The translations under genes were made by a program, and so were the position numbers. From assembly GCF_028464225.1 (NCBI RefSeq), contig NZ_JAQPCN010000006.1, positions 62,001-126,000 on the forward strand: 64,000 nt of DNA, written 5' to 3'. This DNA is from Zeaxanthinibacter sp. PT1. GTDB lineage: Bacteria; Bacteroidota; Bacteroidia; Flavobacteriales; Flavobacteriaceae. Below the pieces are notes generated by a model. It searched no databases and was not told where the DNA came from. It saw only the letters and a program-made list of their open reading frames with translations. Below, one piece after another: positions 26,077-34,502 of the stretch. The first letter of the stretch is position 1. Every line of letters starts with the position of its first letter.

Positions 26077-26862
26077 ATGGAAATCAATTTAAAATCCAAA
26101 AACGCATTGGTTGGCGGCAGCAGTCGCGGTATTGGCAGGGCCATTGCTATACAATTAGCACTAAGCGGGGCCAATGTAACCGTAGTATCCAGGAGCAAAG
26201 ACCTTCTACAGGAGCTGGTCAGTCAGCTAGACACTTCACAAGGACAAAAGCACCAGTACCTGGTCACCGATTATACCGATTTTGAAGCTTACAAAAAACA
26301 TGCTGATTCGTATTTCCGAAACAACCGGGTTGATGTCCTGGTCAATAATACCCAGGGGCCACCCCCAGGCAGCAGTCTTGAGAAAATGACAGAAGATTAC
26401 CAGCAAGCCTTCGATCTCCTGTTTAAAACGGTGCATTACACTACACAGCTTGCTTTGACACAGATGAAGAATAATAACTGGGGGCGGATCATTAACGTAG
26501 CTTCCATATCTGTAAAACAGCCCCTGACATACTTGGCGCTTTCCAATACTATACGTGCAGCGGTGGTCACATGGGGCAAGACCCTTGCTACGGATGTAGG
26601 CCAGTTTGGGATAACCGTTAACAGTGTATTGACCGGGTATTTTGATACGGAGCGCATAGCGCAACTAAATCAAAAGAAAGCAGAACAAATGGGGATAGCT
26701 GAAGAAGATGTCCGAAATGATATGGAACAACAAGTGCCTGTAAAGCGGATTGGTCTGCCTGATGAATACGGTTACCTTGTCACCTTCCTGGCTTCTGACC
26801 GGGCCGCTTATATCACGGGTACAGCCATTCCTATAGACGGAGGATTACTGAAGTCCGTTTAG
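26077..26862 (+). CDS. SDR-family oxidoreductase with incomplete catalytic tetrad (BKR-like)
   Basis: A 261-residue short-chain dehydrogenase/reductase fold. The cofactor loop is GGSSRGIGRAIA (about 13-24) and the structural motif is NNTQG in place of NNAG. The active-site helix reads SISVKQPLTYLALSNTIR: the catalytic Ser and Tyr are present, but the Lys expected four residues after Tyr is Ser. This matches a known BKR-like SDR subgroup whose members lack a perfect tetrad. The C-terminal IDGGLLKSV is normal. It may be a weak or specialised reductase rather than a fatty-acid FabG. It follows the cupin gene in one operon, and its stop overlaps the stop of the opposite DUF4136 gene by four bases. 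Confidence 0.85.
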   Translation: MEINLKSKNALVGGSSRGIGRAIAIQLALSGANVTVVSRSKDLLQELVSQLDTSQGQKHQYLVTDYTDFEAYKKHADSYFRNNRVDVLVNNTQGPPPGSSLEKMTEDYQQAFDLLFKTVHYTTQLALTQMKNNNWGRIINVASISVKQPLTYLALSNTIRAAVVTWGKTLATDVGQFGITVNSVLTGYFDTERIAQLNQKKAEQMGIAEEDVRNDMEQQVPVKRIGLPDEYGYLVTFLASDRAAYITGTAIPIDGGLLKSV

Positions 26863-27401
26863 TACGCTCTCTTGGGCGGATATTTTGCAAAAACTTTCTG
26901 AACCATTTGATGAAAAGCCTCTTCGCGTTGTTGAGGACTTGATCTCTCCTTAAAAGAATCTGTAGCCACCGCTTGCCAGAACAAGGTGTTGTTATGAAAA
27001 TCGACAAAATCAAAACTGATCTCCCGTTCAATTTTATTGTTTCCAATGGGTAGTCCTATATTGACTCCCCCGCCGACATTACGGCCGGTGCCCCCTACCC
27101 CAACGCCTACGGTATTCCTAGGTGCAGCCTGGTAGTCCCTGCTATAGATATGCAGGAGAAAATCGGGTTCTTCTGAAAATTTAAAACCTTTTGCCTGCAT
27201 GGCAGAATCCACGGCGCTCAACAATCTTTTTTCATCCAGCTCACTGAGCCCGGTGGTCATTACTTCCGGGTAATTATAAGTGGTGTAATTAGCGAAGTCG
27301 GTCGTCTTATCATAGTCATGTCGGACCCTTACCCCGGAACAGGAGGATAATCCAAATAAAGTAATCCCGAGTATCACAACAGAAAGTAATCTCATGATCA
27401 A
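26859..27401 (-). CDS. DUF4136-family lipoprotein
   Basis: A 180-residue lipoprotein with lipobox LSSC (Cys21; a second ATG lies at 27395). The mature part matches DUF4136: VRHDYDKTTDFANYTTYNY near the start, LDEKRLLSAVDSAMQAKGF, then DFLLHIYSRDY and a Gly-rich turn (VGVGVGGTGRNVGGGVNIGL), finishing with HNNTLFWQAVATDSF. Members are periplasm-facing and mostly uncharacterised. It is downstream of obg on the minus strand, with a gap of 67 bases. Confidence 0.85.
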   Translation of the reverse strand: MIMRLLSVVILGITLFGLSSCSGVRVRHDYDKTTDFANYTTYNYPEVMTTGLSELDEKRLLSAVDSAMQAKGFKFSEEPDFLLHIYSRDYQAAPRNTVGVGVGGTGRNVGGGVNIGLPIGNNKIEREISFDFVDFHNNTLFWQAVATDSFKERSSPQQREEAFHQMVQKVFAKYPPKRAY

Positions 27402-27468
27402 GAAACTATAAGGTATTATGGTATTCTAATGTAACGAAAAATTCCGGGCGACTCCAGCCCTGGGGGTA

Positions 27469-28470
27469 TTAATCGTTGAGTTGTTTCCAGAGTCGATCCT
27501 TGAGTTCCTGAAGTCCTGTTTGTGCAACAGAGGAAATGAACAGGTAGTCGGTCTCTTTAAAAAACCCATCGAGTTCTTCCTTCATTTCCGCTTTCAGCTC
27601 TTCGTCCAGCAGGTCGCTCTTAGAGATGGCCACAATACGCTCCTTATCCAGGAGTTCCGGGTTGTATTTGCGCAATTCGTTCAACAGTATCTCGTATTCC
27701 TTTACGATATCATCGGCATCGGCCGGGATCAGGAATAACAGCGAAGAGTTCCGCTCTATATGTCGCAGGAAATAATGACCTAACCCTTTACCTTCTGCCG
27801 CTCCCTCGATGATTCCCGGGATATCAGCAATGACAAAACTCTTGAATTCCCTGTACTGTACAATTCCAAGGTTAGGTTTTAAGGTAGTAAAAGGGTAATC
27901 AGCAATTTTGGGTTTGGCCGCTGTTACAGCAGAAAGCAGGGTAGACTTCCCTGCGTTAGGAAAACCGACTAGGCCTACATCGGCCAGGACCTTAAGTTCT
28001 AAGGTCACGTCTTTTTCCTGCCCCGGTATACCGGGTTGGGCATAACGCGGTGTCTGGTTGGTCGAAGTTTTAAAGTGCCAGTTACCCCTGCCCCCTAAAC
28101 CACCTTCAAGAACGATCTTTTCCTCCCCATCTTCAGTGATTTCGAAAAGAACCTCGTTGGTTTCAGAATCGCGTACCACGGTACCCAATGGCACTTCCAG
28201 GTAAATATCTTCGCCATCTGCACCGGTACTTCTTTGTTTGGCGCCATGTTCCCCGTGTCCGGCCTTAAAATGACGTTTAAATTTAAAACTCAGAAGGGTC
28301 CATAAGTTCTTATTCCCCTTTAAAATGATATGACCTCCCCGGCCACCATCGCCACCATCAGGGCCTCCTTTTGCCACATACTTCTCCCGTCTCAGGTGAG
28401 TGGAGCCTTTACCTCCGTTACCGGAACTGAGATGCACTTTAACATAATCGACAAAATTTCCTTCGGTCAT
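27469..28470 (-). CDS. obg: GTPase Obg/CgtA, ribosome assembly factor
   Basis: A 333-residue Obg GTPase, involved in late 50S subunit assembly and the stringent response. The glycine-rich Obg fold fills the first 158 residues ([44 protein letters not shown]). The GTPase domain follows with G1 [12 protein letters not shown]2 [12 protein letters not shown]3 [17 protein letters not shown]4 ISKSDL and G5 SSVAQTG. There is no C-terminal OCT domain, as is usual in this phylum. It lies 54 bases downstream of the hpt-adk fusion gene and is probably co-transcribed with it. Confidence 0.96.
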   Translation of the reverse strand: MTEGNFVDYVKVHLSSGNGGKGSTHLRREKYVAKGGPDGGDGGRGGHIILKGNKNLWTLLSFKFKRHFKAGHGEHGAKQRSTGADGEDIYLEVPLGTVVRDSETNEVLFEITEDGEEKIVLEGGLGGRGNWHFKTSTNQTPRYAQPGIPGQEKDVTLELKVLADVGLVGFPNAGKSTLLSAVTAAKPKIADYPFTTLKPNLGIVQYREFKSFVIADIPGIIEGAAEGKGLGHYFLRHIERNSSLLFLIPADADDIVKEYEILLNELRKYNPELLDKERIVAISKSDLLDEELKAEMKEELDGFFKETDYLFISSVAQTGLQELKDRLWKQLND

Positions 28471-28524
28471 CTGGGGGGTTCAATTAGTAATGAATAAATA
28501 ATTCGGTATTACCGTTCTAAGGGA

Positions 28525-29640
28525 TCAGGCTTCCTGCAGGCCACTGATGACCTGGTGCAGTCTTTTTGTGATCTCTTCAATATCGCCTATACCGTTAACT
28601 ACGTGCAATTTCCCCTGTGCTTTGTAGTAATCACGTAAGGGAGCCGTCTTTTTAGCGTATTCTTCGAATCGGTTTTTAATTTTTTCTTCGTCCTGGTCAT
28701 CAATCCTGCCACTGATCTCACCACGCTTCAACAGGCGCTGAAGTAACTCCTGGTCATCAGCCTCCAGGGCGATAGTTGCATCGATCTGCATATCCTTAGA
28801 TTCCAGGAAGTGGTCCAGGGCTTCGGCCTGCATGGCAGTACGGGGAAAACCATCGAAGATGAACCCATTAGCCTCTGAATGTTTCTCAACTTCTTCCTGC
28901 AGCATCTTGATAGTCACCTCATCAGGAACCAGGTCCCCCTTGTCCATATAGGACTTAGCCAGCATCCCTAAAGCGGTCTCGTTTTTAATATTATATCGGA
29001 AAACATCCCCTGTAGAGATATGGATCAGATTATATGCTTTTTTCAGGAAAGCTGCCTGAGTTCCTTTACCGGCTCCGGGTTTTCCAAATAATACAAGATT
29101 GATCATCTTAGGTTTTTTTAATTCGTAAACTTCTCTCAAATTTCTGCCCAGCTCCAAATAATCCAGACCATACCCTACGATGAACTTATTCGGAATTTCC
29201 ATCCCAAAATAATCGATGGAATATTCCCCATTATAGATCTCCGATTTATAAAAGAGGCTTGCGATCTTGAAATCCTTGACATTGGTCCTGGAAAACAAAT
29301 GAACCAGCTCCTGTAAGGTGCGACCGGTATCTATAATATCTTCCAGTATAATCACACTTCGGCCTTCAATATTATCCGGTAAATCTAACAGGGTTTCCAC
29401 AATTCCTGTGGAGGTCAGGCCACGGTATGAACTCAACTTTACAAAAGAGACTTCACAAGGGTGCGGATAACGCTTTAAAAAATCTGAGACAAACATAAAA
29501 GATCCGTTCAGGACCCCCACAAAAATGGGCACCTGGTCCTTGTAATCACGGGCGATATCGCCTGCAATCTTGGCTACTGCGTCCAGGATCTGCTGCTCCG
29601 TTAAATAGGGCTTAAATTGTTTGTCGTGCAGTGTTATCAA
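28525..29640 (-). CDS. Fused hypoxanthine phosphoribosyltransferase - adenylate kinase
   Basis: A single frame encodes two purine enzymes (371 residues from the TTG at 29640). Residues 1-175 are a hypoxanthine/guanine phosphoribosyltransferase: the PRPP loop is VIILEDIIDTGRTL (96-109) and the purine-site region is KFIVGYGLDYLELGRNL (152-168). Residues 179-371 are an adenylate kinase: P-loop GKPGAGKGT (186-194), ISTGDVFR, DGFPRT (263-268) and a short lid with GRIDDQ (311-316), so no zinc lid. Met179 is where a stand-alone Adk would start. The TTG start is chosen because the upstream extension contains no family sequence and the -7 box at 29663-29670 lies inside it. Fusions of this kind occur in some Flavobacteriaceae. 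The divergent purK gene makes this a purine-metabolism locus. Confidence 0.9.
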   Translation of the reverse strand: MITLHDKQFKPYLTEQQILDAVAKIAGDIARDYKDQVPIFVGVLNGSFMFVSDFLKRYPHPCEVSFVKLSSYRGLTSTGIVETLLDLPDNIEGRSVIILEDIIDTGRTLQELVHLFSRTNVKDFKIASLFYKSEIYNGEYSIDYFGMEIPNKFIVGYGLDYLELGRNLREVYELKKPKMINLVLFGKPGAGKGTQAAFLKKAYNLIHISTGDVFRYNIKNETALGMLAKSYMDKGDLVPDEVTIKMLQEEVEKHSEANGFIFDGFPRTAMQAEALDHFLESKDMQIDATIALEADDQELLQRLLKRGEISGRIDDQDEEKIKNRFEEYAKKTAPLRDYYKAQGKLHVVNGIGDIEEITKRLHQVISGLQEA

Positions 29641-29662
29641 TGGTTGTGATATTGCTGAACGC

Positions 29663-29670
29663 CAAAGATA
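29663..29670 (-). promoter_or_regulatory. -7 promoter box TATCTTTG of hpt-adk
   Basis: On the minus strand the bases read TATCTTTG, an exact TAnnTTTG match, ending 22 bases before the TTG start at 29640. It rules out start codons further upstream for hpt-adk if this promoter is used. Confidence 0.6.
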
Positions 29671-29703
29671 ACACTTTGATTTTTCTTTTTTGAGCCGCCA
29701 TCC

Positions 29704-29732
29704 TTTGAATCTGAGATTTAGCTGTATTTTTG
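29704..29732 (+). promoter_or_regulatory. Promoter of purK (TTTG-N17-TATTTTTG), leaderless layout
   Basis: TTTG (29704-29707) and TATTTTTG (29725-29732) are 17 bases apart and match the Bacteroidota -33/-7 pattern. The -7 box ends five bases before the first of two adjacent ATG codons (29738 and 29741). It is divergent from the hpt-adk promoter 55 bases away. Confidence 0.72.
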
Positions 29733-29737
29733 TGAGC

Positions 29738-30943
29738 ATGATGAACGGTTCACCAAATAAAACGACAGAAACAAGTACTAACTTTTTTTCGTCAGATTTT
29801 AAACTGGGCATACTTGGAGGAGGGCAACTCGGTAAAATGCTGCTACAGGAAACACGGAAGTTTGATGTACAGACTCGAGTCCTGGATCCTTCAAAAGAAG
29901 CTCCCTGTAAAGTAGGAAGTGATTATTTCGAGGTAGGAGACCTGATGGATTACCAGACAGTTCTGAAATTTGGCCGGGAAGCAGACCTGCTTACTATCGA
30001 GATAGAAAATGTTAACCTGGATGCTTTGGCAGTACTGGAAGAAGAAGGCATTAAAGTATATCCACCGACAAAGGCGCTCGGAATCATCCAGAACAAGGCA
30101 ACCCAGAAATTATTTTATACCGATCACGGTATCCCTACAGCCCCCTATTCTCGCTATGCTTATACGAGTGAAATCCTGGACAGCATTCAGAATGGCGGTC
30201 AGAAGTTCCCTTTTGTCTGGAAAAGTGCCAGGTTCGGTTATGATGGGCAAGGCGTCAAAATTGTGCGAACGGAAGCAGATCTTAAAGGACTGCCCAATGT
30301 GGAGTGTATTACAGAGGAGTTAATACCTTTTAAAAACGAATTAGCGGTAATCGTCGCCCGTTCAGCTACAGGTGAAATCACCTCCTACCCCGTGGTTGAA
30401 ATGGAATTTCACCCTGAAGCCAACCAGGTAGAATACGTAATATGCCCGGCACGCATTGCAGCAGAAGTAGAAAACAAGGCTCGGGAGGTTGCACTCCGAG
30501 TCTCCCAGGCCATAGGCCAGGTAGGCTTGTTAGCGGTAGAGTTATTCCAGACCGAAGAAGATGAGATCCTGGTCAATGAAGTAGCCCCAAGACCACACAA
30601 CAGTGGTCATTTCACTATAGAGGGGAGCTTTACCAACCAGTTTGAACAACACCTCAGGGCTGTATTAGGGCTTCCGTTAGGCAATACAGAAAGTAAGCTT
30701 GCCGGGGTCATGGTAAATTTAGTGGGCGAGGAAGGGCATCAAGGACCCGTGGTTTATGAAAAGATCGATGAGATTCTTGCGATGAAAGGAGTAACGCCTC
30801 ATATTTATGGAAAGAAAGAAACCCGGCCTTTCCGTAAAATGGGTCATGTAACTGTAGTCAACCACGACCTCAACACGGCGAGAAAGATCGCAGAAGAAGT
30901 AAAACAGAAAATCAGAGTAATCAGTAAACAGAACCAAGAATGA
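29738..30943 (+). CDS. purK: 5-(carboxyamino)imidazole ribonucleotide synthase PurK
   Basis: A 401-residue ATP-grasp enzyme that carboxylates aminoimidazole ribonucleotide with ATP and bicarbonate in purine synthesis. The pre-ATP-grasp domain begins LGILGGGQLGKMLLQE after a 20-residue polar N-terminal extension. ATP-grasp features are FPFVWKSARFGYDGQGV, ITEELIPFKNELAVI, VGLLAVELFQT and the metal-site segment NEVAPRPHNSGHFTIE. The start at 29738 (or 29741) is set by the promoter just upstream; an in-frame TTG at 29690 would lie upstream of the promoter. Its last four bases (ATGA) overlap the start of purE, its partner in the pathway. Confidence 0.95.
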   Translation: MMNGSPNKTTETSTNFFSSDFKLGILGGGQLGKMLLQETRKFDVQTRVLDPSKEAPCKVGSDYFEVGDLMDYQTVLKFGREADLLTIEIENVNLDALAVLEEEGIKVYPPTKALGIIQNKATQKLFYTDHGIPTAPYSRYAYTSEILDSIQNGGQKFPFVWKSARFGYDGQGVKIVRTEADLKGLPNVECITEELIPFKNELAVIVARSATGEITSYPVVEMEFHPEANQVEYVICPARIAAEVENKAREVALRVSQAIGQVGLLAVELFQTEEDEILVNEVAPRPHNSGHFTIEGSFTNQFEQHLRAVLGLPLGNTESKLAGVMVNLVGEEGHQGPVVYEKIDEILAMKGVTPHIYGKKETRPFRKMGHVTVVNHDLNTARKIAEEVKQKIRVISKQNQE

Positions 30944-31431
30944 AAAAAGTCGCCGTAGTCATGGGTAGTACCAGTGACCTGCCTGTGATGCAGGATGCCG
31001 TTGATATATTACGGGAATTTGGTATAGAAGTAGATGTAGACATCGTGTCTGCACACCGCACCCCGGAAAAGATGTTCGATTTTGGCCAGAATGCGCACCT
31101 AAGAGATTATGCTGTGGTCATTGCGGGTGCCGGTGGCGCAGCGCATCTTCCGGGCATGCTTGCTTCGCTGACCCCGCTGCCAGTGATTGGTGTTCCGGTT
31201 AAAAGCAGTAATTCTATCGATGGCTGGGACTCGGTACTCTCCATTCTCCAGATGCCCGGGGGCGTCCCCGTAGCTACGGTTGCCCTTAATGGTGCAAAAA
31301 ATGCAGGCATCCTAGCTGCTCAAATCCTGGGCAGTAGTGATGACGCTGTACTTGAAAAGATCAGCCAGTACAAACAAGGTCTCAAGGAAAAAGTAATTGA
31401 AGGTGCCAGGCAGGTGAACGAGAAAAAATAA
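30940..31431 (+). CDS. purE: N5-carboxyaminoimidazole ribonucleotide mutase PurE (class I)
   Basis: A 163-residue enzyme that moves the carboxylate of N5-CAIR to carbon 4, the step right after PurK. The diagnostic motifs are MGSTSDLPVM (about 8-17), SAHRTPEKM with the catalytic His (about 40-48) and GAGGAAHLPGMLAS, followed by PVIGVPVKS. It overlaps the end of purK by four bases (ATGA), so translation is coupled. Length is normal for class I PurE, and the presence of purK agrees with the class I route. Confidence 0.96.
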   Translation: MKKVAVVMGSTSDLPVMQDAVDILREFGIEVDVDIVSAHRTPEKMFDFGQNAHLRDYAVVIAGAGGAAHLPGMLASLTPLPVIGVPVKSSNSIDGWDSVLSILQMPGGVPVATVALNGAKNAGILAAQILGSSDDAVLEKISQYKQGLKEKVIEGARQVNEKK

Positions 31432-31483
31432 GCACCTTCACCCTGAAAGTCCAAACATTTTAAAATCCCCAAAACAAAACAGA

Positions 31484-33517
31484 ATGAATCCACTCTTATC
31501 CCCATTTGATACCGCTCCTTTTTCAAAAATTAAAAATGAGCACTTTTTGCCGGCTATAGAGAAAGCCCTTGACGAGGCCCGTGCAGAGATAGATAGTATC
31601 ACCGGGAATGAGGAAGAACCCACCTTTGAAAACACCATAGAGGCCCTTGAGTTTGCCGGTCAGCAACTGGACCGAGTTTCCAGTGTCTTCTTTAACCTCA
31701 ATTCTGCTGAGACCAACGAGGAAATTCAGAAACTCGCCCAGGAAATATCTCCTATGCTCACCGAGTTTGGCAACGATATCACTCTGAACCAGCCACTTTT
31801 TGAAAGGGTTAAAAAGGTCTACGAACAAATGGATTCTCTCGAGCTTACAGAGGAACAGCGCACCCTGCTTGACAGGAAATATAAAAGTTTCAGCCGTAAT
31901 GGCGCTAACCTTCCTGAAGCGGAAAAGACCAGGTTAAGAGCAATAGATGCAGAACTCGCCAAGCTAAAACTGACCTTTGGAGAACATGTACTGGCCGAAA
32001 CCAAGAAGTACGAGTTACACCTTACCGACGAGAGAGACCTGGATGGGTTGCCGGATGACGAAAAAGACGCCGCCAAACAACTTGCCGAATCCAGGGAAAA
32101 GGAAGGCTGGCTGATCACCCTGGATTACCCCAGCTATATCCCGTTCATGAAATATGCCCACAACCGGGAACTCCGCAAAGAACTCGCTATAGCGTTTGGC
32201 AGCAAATGTTTTCATGGCGACACACTGGATAACAGGGAAATCATCCTCAGCATCGTTAAGCTGAGACAGGAAAGAGCAACTTTATTGGGTTACGACAACC
32301 ACGCACATTTTGTACTGGAAGAAAGGATGGCAGAAACCCCTGAAAAGGTGATGGAATTTCTGGATGAATTGTCAGAAAAAGCGAAACCGGCAGCTGAAAA
32401 GGAATTTGAGGAATTGGCCCAATTTGCCATGCAGAAAGATGGTATAAAAGAGTTGCAGAAGTGGGACGGTGCTTATTATTCTGAAAAACTAAGGCAGAAG
32501 CTCTTTGACCTTGATGATGAAAAACTAAAACCCTACTTTAAATTAGAGCAGGTAATCTCCGGGGTTTTTATGGTAGCAGAAAAACTTTTTGGACTGCGCT
32601 TCCAGGAGGTCACAGATATTGACAAATATCACGAAGAGGTAAAGACCTTCAAGGTTTATGACCAGGACGATCGCTTTATCTCAGTTTTCTATGCTGATTT
32701 CCATCCAAGGGAAGGAAAGCGCGGCGGCGCATGGATGACCTCGTACAAACCACAGTACACCAGGAATGGTGAAAATATCAGGCCCCACATTTCTAACGTC
32801 TGTAACTTTACTCGTTCTACCAGGAAGAACCCTTCACTGCTCACTTTTAACGAAGTAACCACCTTATTCCACGAATTTGGTCATGGCCTTCACGGTATGC
32901 TGGCCGACACAACTTACCCCAGTCTATCCGGCACATCGGTTTATTGGGATTTTGTTGAACTGCCCAGCCAGGTCATGGAAAATTGGTGTTACGAGCCCGA
33001 AGCCCTTGAACTATTTGCCATGCATTATGAAAGCGGGGAGGTCATCCCCAGGGAGATCGTCAATAAAATAAAGGAATCTGCCGCTTTCCAGGAAGGGATG
33101 GCCACCTTGAGGCAACTGAGTTTTGCAAAACTGGATATGGCATGGCACAGTGAAGACCCCGATTCTATCACCGATGTAAAAGAATTTGAGCTAAGGGCTT
33201 TTGAGGGTACTCAACTTTACCCTGAAACACCGGAGACCTGCATGAGTACTTCTTTTTCCCATATTTTCCAGGGAGGTTATGCTTCCGGGTACTACAGCTA
33301 CAAATGGGCAGAAGTATTAGACGCAGACGCCTTTGCTCTATTTAAGAAAGAAGGAATTTTCAGCGCTGCGACCGGCAGGAAATTCAGGGAAGAAATCCTT
33401 TCAAAAGGCGGCACCCTGCACCCAATGGAGCTCTATAAGAATTTCAGGGGCAGTGAGCCCAATATTGACCATCTACTGGAACGTGCGGGACTACTGCAGA
33501 AAACCGGCTCTAAGTAA
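31484..33517 (+). CDS. M3-family zinc metallopeptidase (oligopeptidase A / dipeptidyl carboxypeptidase type)
   Basis: A 677-residue peptidase without a signal peptide, so a cytoplasmic enzyme that breaks down short peptides. The zinc motif HEFGH is at 463-467 in TLFHEFGHGLHGML, and the third ligand region is FVELPSQVMENW about 25 residues later. The C-terminal FSHIFQGGYASGYYSYKWAEVL is the usual substrate-contact segment of the family. The first 200 residues are the helical domain. It follows purE by 52 bases and may share its transcript. The stop codon is directly followed by the stop codon of the opposite rhodanese gene, with no base between. OpdA versus Dcp activity cannot be separated here. 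Confidence 0.92.
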   Translation: MNPLLSPFDTAPFSKIKNEHFLPAIEKALDEARAEIDSITGNEEEPTFENTIEALEFAGQQLDRVSSVFFNLNSAETNEEIQKLAQEISPMLTEFGNDITLNQPLFERVKKVYEQMDSLELTEEQRTLLDRKYKSFSRNGANLPEAEKTRLRAIDAELAKLKLTFGEHVLAETKKYELHLTDERDLDGLPDDEKDAAKQLAESREKEGWLITLDYPSYIPFMKYAHNRELRKELAIAFGSKCFHGDTLDNREIILSIVKLRQERATLLGYDNHAHFVLEERMAETPEKVMEFLDELSEKAKPAAEKEFEELAQFAMQKDGIKELQKWDGAYYSEKLRQKLFDLDDEKLKPYFKLEQVISGVFMVAEKLFGLRFQEVTDIDKYHEEVKTFKVYDQDDRFISVFYADFHPREGKRGGAWMTSYKPQYTRNGENIRPHISNVCNFTRSTRKNPSLLTFNEVTTLFHEFGHGLHGMLADTTYPSLSGTSVYWDFVELPSQVMENWCYEPEALELFAMHYESGEVIPREIVNKIKESAAFQEGMATLRQLSFAKLDMAWHSEDPDSITDVKEFELRAFEGTQLYPETPETCMSTSFSHIFQGGYASGYYSYKWAEVLDADAFALFKKEGIFSAATGRKFREEILSKGGTLHPMELYKNFRGSEPNIDHLLERAGLLQKTGSK

Positions 33518-33865
33518 TCAGCGCTTAGCGGATAAGGCCCCGTAGCCCCCTAAAAGATCTACTGTTTTATAACCCAGGGAATCGAGAACCTTAAAAGCAT
33601 TGGCACTCCTACCCCCTTTCTGGCAATAGACATATACGGTCTTATCTTTATCCAGGGTCTGGAACCGGGATATCACTCCTTCTTGCAGGATATCCATATT
33701 CACCGCACCGGGTAAATGTCCGGCTTGGTATTCTTTGGGGGTGCGAACATCTATCAACTGATCGCCAGGGTCTGCATCCCTAACGTATTCCGTTATGGAC
33801 ATTGAATTCTTTTCCTGGCATGCCATGCAGATAAACAGTATGAATACGTATTTTATTTTCCTCAT
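33518..33865 (-). CDS. Rhodanese-domain lipoprotein
   Basis: A 115-residue protein with a lipoprotein signal (FICMAC, Cys16) followed by a single rhodanese domain. The active-site loop is CQKGGRS with Cys81, and LIDVRTPKEYQAGHLPGAVNMD is the conserved first half. Rhodaneses carry a persulfide on this Cys and move sulfur to acceptors such as thiols or cyanide. Lipidation places the domain in the periplasm or at the surface, where its partner is unknown. It is divergent from the ECF sigma factor gene, and the two promoters form an inverted repeat, so they may be regulated together. Confidence 0.88.
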   Translation of the reverse strand: MRKIKYVFILFICMACQEKNSMSITEYVRDADPGDQLIDVRTPKEYQAGHLPGAVNMDILQEGVISRFQTLDKDKTVYVYCQKGGRSANAFKVLDSLGYKTVDLLGGYGALSAKR

Positions 33866-33885
33866 AGAAAGCTAAAGCTGAGCTT

Positions 33886-33893
33886 CAAATGTA
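33886..33893 (-). promoter_or_regulatory. -7 promoter box TACATTTG of the rhodanese gene
   Basis: On the minus strand the bases read TACATTTG, an exact TAnnTTTG match, 20 bases before the ATG. The same octamer serves the divergent sigma-factor gene at 33916-33923, and the two form a nine-base inverted repeat (33885-33893 / 33916-33924). Confidence 0.55.
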
Positions 33894-33904
33894 GCAATAT
33901 TGCT
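33893..33904. promoter_or_regulatory. Palindrome AGCAATATTGCT between two divergent promoters
   Basis: A perfect 12-base palindrome lies between the -7 boxes of the rhodanese lipoprotein gene and the ECF sigma gene. Its position would let a bound dimer affect both promoters. Operator function is inference. Confidence 0.4.
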
Positions 33905-33915
33905 GAATTTTCATT

Positions 33916-33923
33916 TACATTTG
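33916..33923 (+). promoter_or_regulatory. -7 promoter box TACATTTG of the ECF sigma gene
   Basis: An exact TAnnTTTG box lies 18 bases before the ATG at 33942. It is a housekeeping-type box, so basal expression of the sigma factor should not depend on the sigma factor itself. It also argues against a start at 33900. Confidence 0.55.
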
Positions 33924-33941
33924 AGTATAAGTTTAAAGTTT

Positions 33942-34502
33942 ATGAGCGCAACGGTATTAGAACCGGATAGCTGGGTAGACCTATATGCGGACTACCTTTA
34001 TAACTACGCCCTGGCTCGGGTCAGCGACCATGAAGTTGCCAAAGACCTGGTGCAGGAGACTTTCTTTGCAGGTCTCAGATCAGCTGCCAATTTTAAAGGC
34101 AATGCAACAGAACGCACCTGGCTGATCGCCATTCTAAAAAGAAAGGTCATAGATCATTACCGCAAGATTAATTCGATCAAGGGTAAAGCCGAGGTCCGGA
34201 TACAATATAAATCCTCTAACGAAAACGAAGGTGACTGGCTGGAAGAACAGGTAGCAGACCCCTACAGCCTGGAGGAGAACGATGCTATAGAAAATGAAGA
34301 GCTAGGCCTTGCCATACAAGACTGCATCTCAAAACTCCCCAAGAAACAGTCTAAAGTCTTTACGATGAAAACCGTAGAAGGATTAGAAACTGAAGTCATC
34401 TGTAATGAATTGGGAATCAACCCGTCTAACCTTTGGGTCATGATCCACAGGGCACGTGCCGCCCTGATGGGCTGCCTTAATGAAAATTGGTTCAGATCAT
34501 GA
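33942..34502 (+). CDS. ECF-type RNA polymerase sigma factor
   Basis: A 186-residue sigma-70-family factor with regions 2 and 4 only. Region 2 runs from about 10 to 75 (LYNYALARVSDHEVAKDLVQETFFAG, TERTWLIAILKRKVIDHYRK) and region 4 from about 125 to 180 (ISKLPKKQSKVFTMKTVEG, CNELGINPSNLWVMIHRARAAL). The linker between them is acidic. The ATG at 33942 is chosen because the promoter box at 33916-33923 precedes it. Its stop overlaps the start of a small zinc-finger protein (ATGA), the usual sigma/anti-sigma arrangement. The divergent rhodanese lipoprotein hints at a thiol or envelope signal; this is inference. Confidence 0.93.
   Translation: MSATVLEPDSWVDLYADYLYNYALARVSDHEVAKDLVQETFFAGLRSAANFKGNATERTWLIAILKRKVIDHYRKINSIKGKAEVRIQYKSSNENEGDWLEEQVADPYSLEENDAIENEELGLAIQDCISKLPKKQSKVFTMKTVEGLETEVICNELGINPSNLWVMIHRARAALMGCLNENWFRS

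Noticed and set aside
29641-29811. In-frame N-terminal extension of hpt-adk
   Set aside because: It contains the -7 boxes of hpt-adk and purK and has no phosphoribosyltransferase sequence.
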